This document shows positions 9,447-18,244 of a stretch of DNA of 43,212 bases, piece after piece. Source of the stretch: Akkermansia muciniphila. Its GTDB lineage: Bacteria > Verrucomicrobiota > Verrucomicrobiia > Verrucomicrobiales > Akkermansiaceae. Within the stretch, counting starts at the first letter, position 1, and the number at the start of each line of letters is the position of its first letter. The notes under the pieces are model-generated. The model was not told the DNA's origin and searched no databases. It saw only the letters and a program-made list of their open reading frames with translations. The position numbers and the translations under genes were made by a program. The stretch spans positions 1-43,212 of the forward strand of contig CAMDCV010000036.1 of NCBI GenBank assembly GCA_945890645.1. The letters run 5' to 3'.

Positions 9447-9521
9447 TCGGGTTTAGCTCAGCGGTAGAGCGGATGGCTGTTAACCATTAGGTCCTAGGTT
9501 CGAATCCTAGAACCCGAGCCA
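9447..9521 (+). tRNA. tRNA-Asn (anticodon GTT)
   Basis: A 75-nt cloverleaf. The acceptor stem TCGGGTT pairs with AACCCGA, with discriminator G and an encoded CCA. The anticodon loop CTGTTAA carries GTT at 9479-9481. The T arm contains TTCGAAT. It lies 87 bp after tRNA-Pro and is followed by an intrinsic terminator. Confidence 0.95.
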
Positions 9522-9527
9522 AATAAG

Positions 9528-9556
9528 GGTCTCGTTCTCACGAACGAGGCCTTTTC
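9528..9556 (+). terminator. Intrinsic terminator after tRNA-Asn
   Basis: GGTCTCGTTC (9528-9537) pairs with GAACGAGGCC (9542-9551), a 10-bp stem with one G-U pair and a 4-nt loop. TTTT follows. It ends the tRNA transcript before radC. Confidence 0.8.
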
Positions 9557-9617
9557 CTTTGCTACGCATCCGATTCCTGGCTTGCGTCGGACGAATGGTT
9601 CGCTAGGGTCATTTTTC

Positions 9618-10310
9618 ATGGAACCAATGATGCGTGATCTATCGGCGGCAGATAGGCCCAGGGAAAAAATGCAACAGCACGGGGTGAGGGCTTTGTCGAA
9701 CGAAGAGCTGCTGGCGTTGTTTTTGCGCACAGGAGTGAAGGGCAAGAGTGCGATCCAAGTCGGGCGGGAATTGATTCATCGCTTTGGTTCGCTCGGGCAA
9801 CTCGGTCAGATCGGGGTGGATGAAATGAAAAAATGCCACGGACTTGGATTGGGTAAAGCGTCGCAATTGGTGGCGGCTTTTGAGTTAGGGCGTCGCGTGG
9901 CGGTCGAGCAGGTGCAAGGAGTACCGCTGGATACACCTGCCTTAATCTATGAGCATTTCGCGGCGCAGATGCAGCACTTGCCGCAGGAAAAGTTGGTGGT
10001 CGTGCTTCTCAATACGAAGTTGCACATGCAAGCGTTTGTGGAAATCAGCACGGGTACGGTGAGTGAGACGCTGGCTCATCCGCGCGAAATTTTACACCCG
10101 GTGATCAATCGCAATGCCTATGCATTTTTTCTCATGCACAATCATCCATCGGGCGAGCCGACGCCAAGTCGGGCGGATACACAATTGACCGCACGTGTGC
10201 GCGAGGCCAGTGATCTGATGCAAATTCGTTTTATCGATCACGTGATTATTGGCAGGCCTGGTATCGGTCGTGCCCCCTATTTTTCCTTTCGCGAAAGCGG
10301 GCAGCTGTGA
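9618..10310 (+). CDS. radC: RadC/JAB-domain DNA repair-associated protein
   Basis: A 230-aa RadC-family protein. The N-terminal half is helix-hairpin-helix-like (LSNEELLALFLRTG, then KCHGLGLGKASQL). The C-terminal half is a JAB/MPN domain with the metal-binding signature HNHPSGEPTPSRAD. Despite the historical name, a direct role in recombination repair is not established for the family. I chose ATG 9618 (MEPMMRDLSAADRP) over the TTG at 9582 because family homology begins near RDLSAADRPREKM. It is convergent with lipA, with only 2 bp between the stops. Confidence 0.9.
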   Translation: MEPMMRDLSAADRPREKMQQHGVRALSNEELLALFLRTGVKGKSAIQVGRELIHRFGSLGQLGQIGVDEMKKCHGLGLGKASQLVAAFELGRRVAVEQVQGVPLDTPALIYEHFAAQMQHLPQEKLVVVLLNTKLHMQAFVEISTGTVSETLAHPREILHPVINRNAYAFFLMHNHPSGEPTPSRADTQLTARVREASDLMQIRFIDHVIIGRPGIGRAPYFSFRESGQL

Positions 10311-10312
10311 AG

Positions 10313-11305
10313 TCAAAGGATGCTGCTTTGCAAAATTTCACGCGGGGCTTGAGGGATAGCTAGGTGCTCGGGTTGCAGGTCGAGGCCGTGCAGCGGACGC
10401 ACGTGTTTTTCGGCGTCCTCTAGGATATCGAGCTCGGGACGGAAATCAGCAGCATGATAGGAACTGCGCACCAGCGGACCACTTGCTACATGGCGGAAAC
10501 CTTTCGCGATGGCAATTTCCTTATACTCGGCGAATTGATCGGGATGAATGTAGGCGACCACAGGCAAGTGACGCGGAGTAGGGCGCAGGTACTGTCCCAT
10601 CGTTAGCACTGTGACATCTGCGGCGAGTAGGTCATCCATAGCCGTGAGGATTTCCTCGCGGGTTTCACCGAGGCCGAGCATGATGCCGCTCTTGGTGGCG
10701 ACTTTTCCCTGCACCATGGCCTTGGCTTTTTTCAATACTGCGAGGCTGCGATGATACTTCGCCCGCGAGCGCACGAGCGGCGTGAGGCGTTCGACTGTTT
10801 CGAGATTGTGATTAAAGATGTGCGGTCGAGCATCCATGACCATCTGCAAGGCCCAGTCGCGGTCGTTAAAGTCGGGCACGAGCACTTCGATGACGATGCC
10901 GGGATTGATGGCGCGCACGGCTTCGATGGTTTTTTGGAAATGCTCGGCACCACCGTCGCGGAGGTCATCGCGCGCGACAGCGGTGATGACGACGTGGCGG
11001 AGTTTCATGCGACGTGTGGCTTCGGCGACTCGCAGAGGTTCATCTTCTTCGAGCGCATCCGGCTTGGCGGTCTTAACCGCACAGAAGCCGCAGGCGCGGG
11101 TGCATTTTTCCCCGGCGATCATGAAAGTAGCGGTGCCTTGGCCCCAGCATTCCCAGCGGTTCGGACATTGGGCTTCTTCGCAGACCGTGACGAGTTTGAG
11201 GTCGGTGATGAGTGACTTCGTCGACCAGAAAGCAGGATTGTTCGGCAAGCGGACTTTGATCCAATCGGGTTTGCGCTCCTGGTGGAGGCTAGGATCCATT
11301 TTCAT
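10313..11305 (-). CDS. lipA: Lipoyl synthase
   Basis: LipA is a radical-SAM enzyme that inserts two sulfurs into octanoyl groups bound to carrier domains of 2-oxoacid dehydrogenases and the glycine cleavage H protein. Both cluster motifs are present: the auxiliary cluster motif CEEAQCPNRWEC and the radical-SAM motif CTRACGFC. The conserved RPHIFNHNLETV and SGIMLGLGE stretches are also there. A start at 11305 (MKMDPSLHQERKPDW, 330 aa) fits the family. Starts at 11329 (ATG) or 11365 (TTG) would add residues without obvious homology. No lipB or pyruvate dehydrogenase gene lies nearby. Confidence 0.93.
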   Translation of the reverse strand: MKMDPSLHQERKPDWIKVRLPNNPAFWSTKSLITDLKLVTVCEEAQCPNRWECWGQGTATFMIAGEKCTRACGFCAVKTAKPDALEEDEPLRVAEATRRMKLRHVVITAVARDDLRDGGAEHFQKTIEAVRAINPGIVIEVLVPDFNDRDWALQMVMDARPHIFNHNLETVERLTPLVRSRAKYHRSLAVLKKAKAMVQGKVATKSGIMLGLGETREEILTAMDDLLAADVTVLTMGQYLRPTPRHLPVVAYIHPDQFAEYKEIAIAKGFRHVASGPLVRSSYHAADFRPELDILEDAEKHVRPLHGLDLQPEHLAIPQAPREILQSSIL

Positions 11306-11552
11306 TTGCGGTCCGTGGCAGGCGCTCATCGCGCGTAAGGTAATCGCGTTCGGTTGGTGGGGCAATGAAAAATGCGGCGTAATTTCGTCGGGAATTCGTA
11401 GTCAAAATAGTCACCACTGTCACCCGAAGCCACTGATTTTTTTAGAGAGGTTCGGGTGTTTGTTTTTGGTGCGGTTTTATGATCACAGATTTTTGCATTA
11501 GTATCGAAATATTATTTTTTTCACGGGAACTTCATTCTGTCTTCATGAGGGT

Positions 11553-12380
11553 ATGGCGCAATGGGCTCGTTCATTGACGATGCAAGCCGCTACTACTACC
11601 ATCAATCGTATCACTCACGTTTTGGATCGCGTATTGCGACCGGATCCGGTGTGGCTTCGGGATTTGCCTCTGAGCAAAGCGCTGGGTCTATTGGGAGTGG
11701 TGGTGATGGGTTTCGCGATTTATGGGTTCACTGTGGGAGCATGGCGGGCACCGGAGATGGGAGGGTATGTGGCGGTGAAGATGCCGATGTTGGTGTTGCT
11801 GACTTTGGGCTGCAATGCGTTGCTCAATGGACTGCTGGGGATGTTGTTGCATGGTTCATTGGGGTTTCGCCAGTCGTTGATGGCTTTGCTATGGGCCTTT
11901 GCCACGGCGGCGGTGTTGCTGGCATCGTTAGCGCCTGTGACCTTGGGTCTGGCATGGAATGCGCCGACTCCTGATGCTCCCAATGCCGCGACGGCGCATG
12001 CGGGATATTTGTTATCGCACACCGTGCTAATTGCGGCGGTGGGAATTTTTTCTAATATCCATTTGCATCGGTTGCTGCATGGATCGGGTGGCAAGGGATC
12101 GCTGCCGACCTTGATTGCTTGGTTGGCGGGCAATGGTTTGTTAGGTTCGCAATTTTCTTGGATCTTGCGGCCATTTTTTGGTTCTCCGCAACTGGAAGTG
12201 GCGTTCATGCGAGAGGATGCCTTTGAGGGCACTTTTCACGAGGCGGTGTGGCGTTCCTTCGGCCGTGTCTCGCGAGGCTATGAATACGAAGTCGTCGGCC
12301 TTTTGTTTTTCATCGCACTACTACTGGTCATGTTTTTAACGAAGTCGAAAAAGAATCTCCCTAACAAAATACAACTATGA
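11553..12380 (+). CDS. Multi-pass membrane protein with an SWILRPFFGSP motif
   Basis: A 275-aa hydrophobic protein with about six membrane spans, starting near LGLLGVVVMGFAIYGF and ending near VVGLLFFIALLLVMFL. The stretch QFSWILRPFFGSP, followed by a short loop, recurs in a family of bacterial membrane proteins of unknown function. The next protein carries a related version (TTLRPILGRSDKFI), so the two look like diverged paralogues. It overlaps the next gene by 4 bp (ATGA), which implies translational coupling. GAGG lies just before the ATG. No enzymatic motif is visible. Confidence 0.7.
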   Translation: MAQWARSLTMQAATTTINRITHVLDRVLRPDPVWLRDLPLSKALGLLGVVVMGFAIYGFTVGAWRAPEMGGYVAVKMPMLVLLTLGCNALLNGLLGMLLHGSLGFRQSLMALLWAFATAAVLLASLAPVTLGLAWNAPTPDAPNAATAHAGYLLSHTVLIAAVGIFSNIHLHRLLHGSGGKGSLPTLIAWLAGNGLLGSQFSWILRPFFGSPQLEVAFMREDAFEGTFHEAVWRSFGRVSRGYEYEVVGLLFFIALLLVMFLTKSKKNLPNKIQL

Positions 12381-13210
12381 ATCATACTCTTATGAATGAA
12401 CACAATGACGAATTAAGATCTGGAGCCACGCCTCCCAATCCACCTGTATTTCCAAGCACAGGTGCTGCTCGGTCGGTGGATAGGCAGGCAATCGATGAGA
12501 CGCCCATGGGCAATCAACCGACCATGCGTGAATTGTTTGAAGCTCTGCTGCGGCGTCCACGCGACCTCGCACAAGTTTTTGATGGACCGGCATTTGGCGG
12601 GCTTCTTGCGAAACTGTTAGGGATCGCCAGCGTTTCACTATTGGTTTTCGGATTTGTGTTAGGCTGCTTCAGTCGTCATGAACAATTGTGGGCATCGCCG
12701 CTCAAGGTGCTGAGCGGCATGTTGTTTGCGGCGTTGATTTGTTATCCAAGCTTGTATGTCTTTAGCACGCTGGCAGGGGCGCGGTTTTCCCCGAAGGCGT
12801 TGCTCCTATGTTTGGCGGGGTCCTTGGCACTGGGCGGCATGCTCTTGTTAGGCTTGGCGCCGGCTTTGTGGATATTTGTGGAATCAACGACATCGTTTGG
12901 TTTCATTGGTTTTCTCGCTGTGGCAGCGTGGGGGGTGGCCATGTTTTTCGCATTGCGATTCATCAAGGCCTGCGCTGGATCGGGTGGCGGCGTGAGCAAT
13001 GGTCCTGTGGTGGTATGGTCGGTGTTGTTTCTATTAGTAACTTTACAGCTGAGTACGACACTGCGGCCGATATTGGGCAGGTCAGATAAATTTATCCAAG
13101 TGGAGGAAAAAAGATTCTTTTTGGAGCATTGGGCCATGACTGCAAGTGAGAGTTCCAAGCCGAAAGAAGCGCCGCAATCAGAGAGTGGGGAATCGGAGGG
13201 AGGGCGTTGA
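12377..13210 (+). CDS. Multi-pass membrane protein, related to the preceding one
   Basis: A 277-aa protein. It has a ~70-residue hydrophilic N-terminal region (MRELFEALLRRPRDLAQVF, likely cytoplasmic). Five to six membrane spans follow. The motif LRPILGRSDKFIQVEEKRFF resembles LRPFFGSPQLEVAFMREDAF in the upstream gene. The C-terminus is Ser/Glu/Lys-rich and polar. It is coupled to the upstream gene through an ATGA overlap. Function unknown. Confidence 0.65.
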   Translation: MNHTLMNEHNDELRSGATPPNPPVFPSTGAARSVDRQAIDETPMGNQPTMRELFEALLRRPRDLAQVFDGPAFGGLLAKLLGIASVSLLVFGFVLGCFSRHEQLWASPLKVLSGMLFAALICYPSLYVFSTLAGARFSPKALLLCLAGSLALGGMLLLGLAPALWIFVESTTSFGFIGFLAVAAWGVAMFFALRFIKACAGSGGGVSNGPVVVWSVLFLLVTLQLSTTLRPILGRSDKFIQVEEKRFFLEHWAMTASESSKPKEAPQSESGESEGGR

Positions 13211-13304
13211 TGATCACTACTGTTGCAGATTGATCACCGCAAAAATGACGAAGTTGGAATATCAACGAGCTTGATTTCATCTTGCGATGGAGGGAAAATG
13301 AAGC

Positions 13305-13832
13305 GTGCAATGGAGTTGGCAACAGTTACTTGATCGAGTGAATGGGTTTTCTCTCGATGAACCATCAGCAGCGCTACCATTTTCCGCGCGCCTCGCCCGT
13401 GAACAGGGGTGGACCCATGCCTATGCGGCACGGGTCGGCGATGAGTATAAGCGCTTCATGATGTTGGCAGTGGCCGCGGGTCATCCCGTCACTCCGTCGG
13501 AAGAGGTTGATGCCGCGTGGCATCTGCATTTGCTCTACACTCGCAATTATTGGCAAGTGTGGTGTCGCGATGTTCTCGGAAAAGAGATTCATCACGATCC
13601 TACGCAGGGCGGACACAAGGAAGGGGAAAAATTTCATGATTGGTATGAGAAGACCCTGCAAAGTTATCGGCAGCACTTTGGGGAAGAACCGCCCTCCGAT
13701 ATTTGGCCCGATGGGAACAAACGCTTTGCGGCAGCTGCGTCGCAGCAGTGGGTGGAGCGCACTACTCATCTCATTGTGCCGCGTCCCTTGTATCTCATGA
13801 AAAAGCTCTTTCGCCTCCTGCGCCCCATATGA
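13305..13832 (+). CDS. Glycine-rich-domain (GRDP-like) protein
   Basis: A 175-aa soluble protein that resembles the glycine-rich-domain-containing protein family. The signature is DEYKRFMMLAVAAGHPVTPS, then EEVDAAWHLHLLYTRNYW, with the characteristic VDxxWHxHLLYT stretch. The proposed start is GTG 13305. A purine-rich AGGGA lies about 12 bp upstream, and no ATG before it gives the same frame. Its stop overlaps the start of the next gene (ATGA), so it is probably translated together with the TIGR04222-like protein. Its function in bacteria is not known. Confidence 0.7.
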   Translation: MQWSWQQLLDRVNGFSLDEPSAALPFSARLAREQGWTHAYAARVGDEYKRFMMLAVAAGHPVTPSEEVDAAWHLHLLYTRNYWQVWCRDVLGKEIHHDPTQGGHKEGEKFHDWYEKTLQSYRQHFGEEPPSDIWPDGNKRFAAAASQQWVERTTHLIVPRPLYLMKKLFRLLRPI

Positions 13833-14776
13833 AATCGCACTACATGCTCTCCGAATTGATTGTGCCGAACGCTCATAACGCACTGGTTCTCGGCCTGTAT
13901 ATCGCATTGCTGATTGCCGTAATTATTTTCGCTGTGCGGTACCGCAAGCGCGCTATGGAACGGATGGAGCGTCCCAATGGTCAGGCGCCTAACATGAGCT
14001 TGGATGAACTCGCTTTTCTAGCAGGCGGCGCACAACGAATGATGCAACTCGCGACGTTTCGTTTGTTCGAGTGCCAATTACTTACCTGCGAGACTCGTTG
14101 GATGCAACAGAAGTTCGTGCCCGTTGAAAGCCAGGACTTTGATTCTAAACGACTGACAACATTGGAGCAAAATCTGTATGCCGTCTCCTGCGCCAAAAAG
14201 AAACTCGTGGGCATGGATGACAATAAATTTCGCATGTACGTTAGTCCTATGATCGAGCAGATCGAAACGAAACTCGCCATTGCTGGCTATCGTCCGAAAC
14301 AATCAGAGCGTACTTCGATGATCTTTACCACGATGTTGCCGTTCTTGCTATTGATCGCCTTGGGAGTGGTAAGAATCCTTTATGGCCTTTCTCTCGGCTA
14401 TCCGGTACTATATCTGGTGATCCTCGTAATGATCACATTCATCGTCGGGCTGATGGTTTCGAATGCTACTGCAAAACTCACCAAAAGAGGAATGTCTCTG
14501 TTAGAGCAACAAAAGCAACAACTTGACTCTTCGATGGCTCGCGTGGTCTCTGCTGCCGAGCGCAATGAGTTTGCTGGCCTAGCCGTGGCTCTCAGTGGCG
14601 CGGCGGGACTTGTTGCATTCTCGGAATACAAGCACCTCCAAAGCGCCCTTCAGTCGATGAGTAACAGCGGAGGCGGCGATGGATCGGGTGGCAGTGGTTG
14701 TGGGAGTTCGGGCTGCGGATCTTCTGGTTGCGGCTCTTCCGGATGTGGTGGTGGTTGCGGCGGGGGAGGCGATTGA
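13829..14776 (+). CDS. TIGR04222-like membrane protein with a Cys/Gly-rich tail
   Basis: A 315-aa protein. It has an N-terminal membrane span (LVLGLYIALLIAVIIFAV) and a conserved soluble segment beginning LDELAFLAGGAQRMMQLA. Two spans follow near the middle (MLPFLLLIALGVVRILYGL and LYLVILVMITFIVGLMV). The C-terminal tail has four GCGSS-type repeats ending in a GCGGGCGGGGD-like run. This organisation matches TIGR04222 membrane proteins, which are uncharacterised. I chose ATG 13829, which overlaps the upstream stop, over the longer upstream frame, which only shadows the GRDP-like gene. The tail could bind metal or form disulfides; that is inference. Confidence 0.75.
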   Translation: MKSHYMLSELIVPNAHNALVLGLYIALLIAVIIFAVRYRKRAMERMERPNGQAPNMSLDELAFLAGGAQRMMQLATFRLFECQLLTCETRWMQQKFVPVESQDFDSKRLTTLEQNLYAVSCAKKKLVGMDDNKFRMYVSPMIEQIETKLAIAGYRPKQSERTSMIFTTMLPFLLLIALGVVRILYGLSLGYPVLYLVILVMITFIVGLMVSNATAKLTKRGMSLLEQQKQQLDSSMARVVSAAERNEFAGLAVALSGAAGLVAFSEYKHLQSALQSMSNSGGGDGSGGSGCGSSGCGSSGCGSSGCGGGCGGGGD

Positions 14777-14828
14777 CATAAAAGTTTCGCGCGGAACGGA
14801 CGTGACCTCTATCGTAATTTTCTCGTGC

Positions 14829-15683
14829 TTATTTGGGCATTTTCACAACGGGGCGGAAGTCGTTGTTCCATGAAGTGGAATCCAGAGGAGAGGTGCCGCC
14901 GGGAGCGTATCGCTCTTGTCTTGCTGAGCCATCGATGCGGATGTAAACAGCGCGGCCGTCAAAAGGTTTGGGGTCAATTTTTCCGTTAGAATCGGCGAGC
15001 GGAGCGATAAGAAAGGGAATATCTCCGCCATCGCTGGTGCTTAAGCCTCGAACGACGTCCTCTTCTTCTGTTTTGTCATCGACCAGCAAATACGCCCAGC
15101 CGTTTTCTCCTTTTTTAAGGATTTCTTCGGGTGGATTCATGATATTATCTGATTTTTGGGAGCCTGCAGGACCCATGGGGAACATGATTTCGTCGTAACA
15201 GTAACCGCCAGCGATCAGTTGCGCGAGATAGGGATTCGCCGAATTTCCCTGATATAGCGCGGGATCGGGAAGTTCTTTCGCCGTGAGGTCATCAGGAAAT
15301 GTTCCCATGTCCGATTCAAAGTCCATCATGCAGAGGTAGATTTGCTTACTGTTAGACATGGCTCTTGTCATTTCTGCCTGCCGTTTCTGTTTGAGAATCG
15401 CAGGAGTGGCGAGGGCGGCGAGTGCGGCAATGATAAGAACCATAAAGCCCATGACCAAGCTGATCACTAAACCAGCGGTCGCCAATCCGGATCCCGTGAG
15501 GGTGCCTTGTGATTCGCGAATATTCTTTTTCGCTTTCACCGAGCAGATCAAGGCTGCCACGGTTGTTAGAGGCACAATCGGGATCAGAGCACAGACCAGA
15601 CTCGCAATCGCCAGCTTGGATGTTTTCGGAGCAGCTGGCATGGCTGGGGGCGATTGCGGCGGTGGCGGAGGTGTGTTCGTCAT
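14829..15683 (-). CDS. DUF4190/pseudopilin-like membrane-anchored protein
   Basis: A 284-aa protein with a proline-rich N-terminus (MTNTPPPPPQSPP) and a DUF4190-like pair of membrane segments (LAIASLVCALIPIVPLTTVA and GLATAGLVISLVMGFMVLII). A pseudopilin-like segment follows (ATPAILKQKRQAEMTRAMSNSKQIY), resembling the helix of type II secretion pseudopilins. The exterior C-terminal domain includes GRAVYIRIDGSARQERY. The architecture is common in Verrucomicrobiota. It is divergent from the SHD1-like gene at 15802 and convergent with the TIGR04222-like gene. Function unknown. Confidence 0.65.
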   Translation of the reverse strand: MTNTPPPPPQSPPAMPAAPKTSKLAIASLVCALIPIVPLTTVAALICSVKAKKNIRESQGTLTGSGLATAGLVISLVMGFMVLIIAALAALATPAILKQKRQAEMTRAMSNSKQIYLCMMDFESDMGTFPDDLTAKELPDPALYQGNSANPYLAQLIAGGYCYDEIMFPMGPAGSQKSDNIMNPPEEILKKGENGWAYLLVDDKTEEEDVVRGLSTSDGGDIPFLIAPLADSNGKIDPKPFDGRAVYIRIDGSARQERYAPGGTSPLDSTSWNNDFRPVVKMPK

Positions 15684-15765
15684 AGACTATGACTTCGTTA
15701 GCCAATGAGCTGTCGCCTGTATAGCGAAAAATAGCGCCGGCACTTTTCAAATCTCATACTTTGCC

Positions 15766-15794
15766 ATTTACAAGCGCCATGCGGATTTGTAAAT
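15766..15794. promoter_or_regulatory. Inverted repeat ATTTACAA-N13-TTGTAAAT
   Basis: Perfect 8-bp arms at 15766-15773 and 15787-15794 lie in the divergent intergenic region, ending 7 bp before the 15802 start. This could be an operator or a short hairpin in the leader. No T-tract follows. Confidence 0.35.
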
Positions 15795-15801
15795 ATGATG
15801 C

Positions 15802-16455
15802 ATGACTTTGTGGACGCGATGGGGATTTTTGATTCCGATTCTCTGGCTGATGGGCTTTGTGGTTTTTTACTGGGTGAATCATTTTACCCAAGGGTTCGTG
15901 CCCGATAAATGGATCGTCACAGTGGGCCATCTTCTCGGCACGATCTTTGTATGGATCTTTTCGATCACGCTCGGAAATACGACCGTTAAGGAGGTGATCG
16001 ATGTGAAAACGGAGGAAAGCACCATCATTGAACTGCCGCATAAGTTTTTGTTCTTTTCGGCGAAAATGTGGGGCCTGATTCTCACGCTGGGAGCCGGTTG
16101 GTTCCTCTACCAACCGCCGCCGAAGTCATGGCTGGATAAGGCCTTTTTGCAAAAAGACGCGCTTGAGAAACGAATCAAGCAGGCGGGGGAGGATGCGAAA
16201 GAAAAATTTCAATCGAAAGGCGAGGAGTCCGACGCCCCGGATAAGGCCACGACTCCCGTAGATAAAACTCCGGCGATGCGCGAATGGATCAATGCCGAGG
16301 GCAAAAAACTCAAGGCAAAATGTGTGGGCGTGACGACAGCGGAGGGCAAGCGCAAGGTGCGTTTCGTGAAGGAAGACGGCACGGAAATTTTGTACGATTA
16401 CGAGAAGCTCTCGGCGGACGACAAGAACTATGTTGATGCGCGGTTTCCTCAATAA
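15802..16455 (+). CDS. Membrane protein with C-terminal SHD1-like domain
   Basis: A 217-aa protein. It has three hydrophobic segments (residues about 8-27, 38-57 and 88-104), a charged linker rich in Lys/Glu/Asp, and a C-terminal ~55-residue domain. That domain (REWINAEGKKLKAKCVGV...VRFVKEDGTEILYDYEKLS, ending ADDKNYVDARF) matches the SLA1-homology-1-like repeat common in secreted or membrane proteins of the PVC group. It is 21 bp upstream of the phosphorylase gene and may share its transcript. Its partner is unknown. Confidence 0.7.
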   Translation: MTLWTRWGFLIPILWLMGFVVFYWVNHFTQGFVPDKWIVTVGHLLGTIFVWIFSITLGNTTVKEVIDVKTEESTIIELPHKFLFFSAKMWGLILTLGAGWFLYQPPPKSWLDKAFLQKDALEKRIKQAGEDAKEKFQSKGEESDAPDKATTPVDKTPAMREWINAEGKKLKAKCVGVTTAEGKRKVRFVKEDGTEILYDYEKLSADDKNYVDARFPQ

Positions 16456-16476
16456 GTTGCCACTTTTTCCGCGACG

Positions 16477-17712
16477 ATGATGCACATACCGACATTGATT
16501 GCCCGCAAGCGGGAGGGGGAGATACTGGCCGATGGAGAGATCCGCTCGTTGATTGAGGGTTTTACTCGTGGCGAGGTGACCGATGCGCAAATGGCAGCCT
16601 TTGCGATGGCGGTATTTTTCCGCGGTATGACGGCAGAGGAAACGGCGGCGCTAACCTATTCGATGCTCGAAAGCGGTGAACGCTTTCAGTTTTCTGGAGA
16701 TCATCCGCCGGTGGTGGACAAACACTCGACGGGTGGCATTGGTGACAAAGTTTCGCTGATTCTCGCCCCTTTGGTGGCTTGCTGTGATTGCTGGATCCCG
16801 ATGGTTTCTGGCCGAGGCTTGGGCATTACAGGCGGTACTTTGGACAAACTTGAATCGATTCCCGGATTTCGTGTAGGACTCTCGATTGAGGAAGCGCAGC
16901 GTCAACTTCGTCGCATCGGCGTGGTGATGATGGGCCAGACCGAGCAATTTTGCCCTGCCGACAAAAAACTTTACGCTCTTCGCGATGTCACTGGCACGGT
17001 GCCGTCGATCCCGCTCATCACGGCTTCGATCATGTCCAAAAAACTGGCCGAATCGCTCGACCGCTTGGTGCTCGATGTGAAGTTCGGCAGTGGTGCGTTC
17101 ATGCAAACGTTTGAACAGGCCGAGGAGCTGGCGGGGGCGATGCAGGCTGTCGGCAATGCGATGGGGGTGCAAGTTTTCACCGAGATCAATCCGATGGACG
17201 AACCACTTGGGTGCGCGGTGGGTAATGCTCTGGAAGTCGTGGAATCTCTGGCGATTATGCGCGGCGAAGGCCCCCCCGATTTGCTGGCACTAGTTCTTTC
17301 ACAGGCGGAAAAAATCACGCAATGCACTCAGGATCAACTGCTTGAGAAAATTTCGTCGGGTCAGGTAATGGATAAATTTTGTGAACTTGCGATAGCGCAA
17401 AACGCTTCAATCGAACGTTTGTTTGAAATGAATGTTGTGCACCAAGCTCCGGTGATTCGCGATGTTCTTTCGGTCGAGTCGGGTGTGGTTACGCGCTTCG
17501 ATGCCGGACGGATTGGTCAGGCAGCGCTCGAATTGGGAGCGGGCCGGAACAAGGCCAGCGATGCGGTGGATCCGCGGGTGGGCTTTGACACGCTGGTGAA
17601 AGTGGGCAGCAGTCTTGAGCGTGGCGAAGTGATCGCACGAATCCACAGCCGCAATGCAGATGATGCCGACCGCGCCGAAGCTGCAGTGAGGCAGGCTTTG
17701 GTGCTCGGGTGA
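16477..17712 (+). CDS. deoA: Thymidine/pyrimidine-nucleoside phosphorylase
   Basis: The enzyme splits thymidine or deoxyuridine with phosphate into base and deoxyribose-1-phosphate, for salvage and catabolism. The 411-aa protein has the all-alpha N-terminal domain and the phosphate-binding VDKHSTGGIGDKVSL (K82). The family signature region SGRGLGITGGTLDKLESIPGF is present. In it the residue that is His in E. coli DeoA is Ile (I117). The substrate-site Arg/Ser/Lys stretch YALRDVTGTVPSIPLITASI and the C-terminal alpha/beta domain are also present. It could be a broad-specificity pyrimidine phosphorylase (pdp); sequence alone does not decide. Two adjacent ATGs (16477, 16480) are possible starts. 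Confidence 0.88.
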   Translation: MMHIPTLIARKREGEILADGEIRSLIEGFTRGEVTDAQMAAFAMAVFFRGMTAEETAALTYSMLESGERFQFSGDHPPVVDKHSTGGIGDKVSLILAPLVACCDCWIPMVSGRGLGITGGTLDKLESIPGFRVGLSIEEAQRQLRRIGVVMMGQTEQFCPADKKLYALRDVTGTVPSIPLITASIMSKKLAESLDRLVLDVKFGSGAFMQTFEQAEELAGAMQAVGNAMGVQVFTEINPMDEPLGCAVGNALEVVESLAIMRGEGPPDLLALVLSQAEKITQCTQDQLLEKISSGQVMDKFCELAIAQNASIERLFEMNVVHQAPVIRDVLSVESGVVTRFDAGRIGQAALELGAGRNKASDAVDPRVGFDTLVKVGSSLERGEVIARIHSRNADDADRAEAAVRQALVLG

Positions 17713-17809
17713 AGGGACGCCACTAACTCGGTGAGGGATATTTTTCTACGGAACACTCCATATGAATCGGGTTGACGCGTCTCACTTCGGCTGCAAGACT
17801 CATGGAGTC

Positions 17810-18244
17810 ATGAAAACGGATGATTCGCTCACAAGCTCCGCTCCTGGCGGATGGATCACCTTTCTCGCGCATTTTCTGATCATCCTCTCGGCGTGGACGT
17901 TGGTGATCAAATACATCTTTCCCATCACCTATGCTGCCGCGCACGGGTTGCCTCTGACGGCTCACGTTTTCTGGGATTTGTGGCCTGTCGCCCACGTTTG
18001 GCTCGCGTGGGTGTTGCTCAGACCGCAACCCTACACCGCTTGGCTCGCCATCATAATGTCCGCGATTGAGATCATTATTATTGTCACGCTGTTTTACCGA
18101 TTCCTCAGTTCAGCGGAACCAGAGTGGACGATCTGGCGGACAAATTGGTTTATCAACAAAGTCTTCGTCCTCTCCTGCTTCATCCTCATCCTTAGCACCT
18201 TCGCATTTTTCCGCAAAAATCCAACCATCGCATCAACACCATGA
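17810..18244 (+). CDS. Small four-span membrane protein
   Basis: A 144-aa hydrophobic protein with about four spans, from FLAHFLIILSAWTLVIKYIF to NKVFVLSCFILILSTFAFF. I prefer the start at 17810 (MKTDDSLTSSAPGG) over 17762 because the first 16 residues of the longer form look random. It overlaps the aldo/keto reductase gene by 4 bp (ATGA), so the two are probably coupled. I do not recognise the family. A membrane partner for the exported reductase is only a suggestion. Confidence 0.55.
   Translation: MKTDDSLTSSAPGGWITFLAHFLIILSAWTLVIKYIFPITYAAAHGLPLTAHVFWDLWPVAHVWLAWVLLRPQPYTAWLAIIMSAIEIIIIVTLFYRFLSSAEPEWTIWRTNWFINKVFVLSCFILILSTFAFFRKNPTIASTP

Noticed and set aside
13703-13828. Upstream extension of the TIGR04222-like gene
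   Set aside because: It overlaps the GRDP-like gene out of frame and lacks membrane-protein character; the ATGA overlap start at 13829 is far better.
14679-14765. Short tandem repeat as a CRISPR-like or structural DNA repeat
   Set aside because: The repetition follows codons of a GCGSS-type protein tail and has no constant-length spacers.
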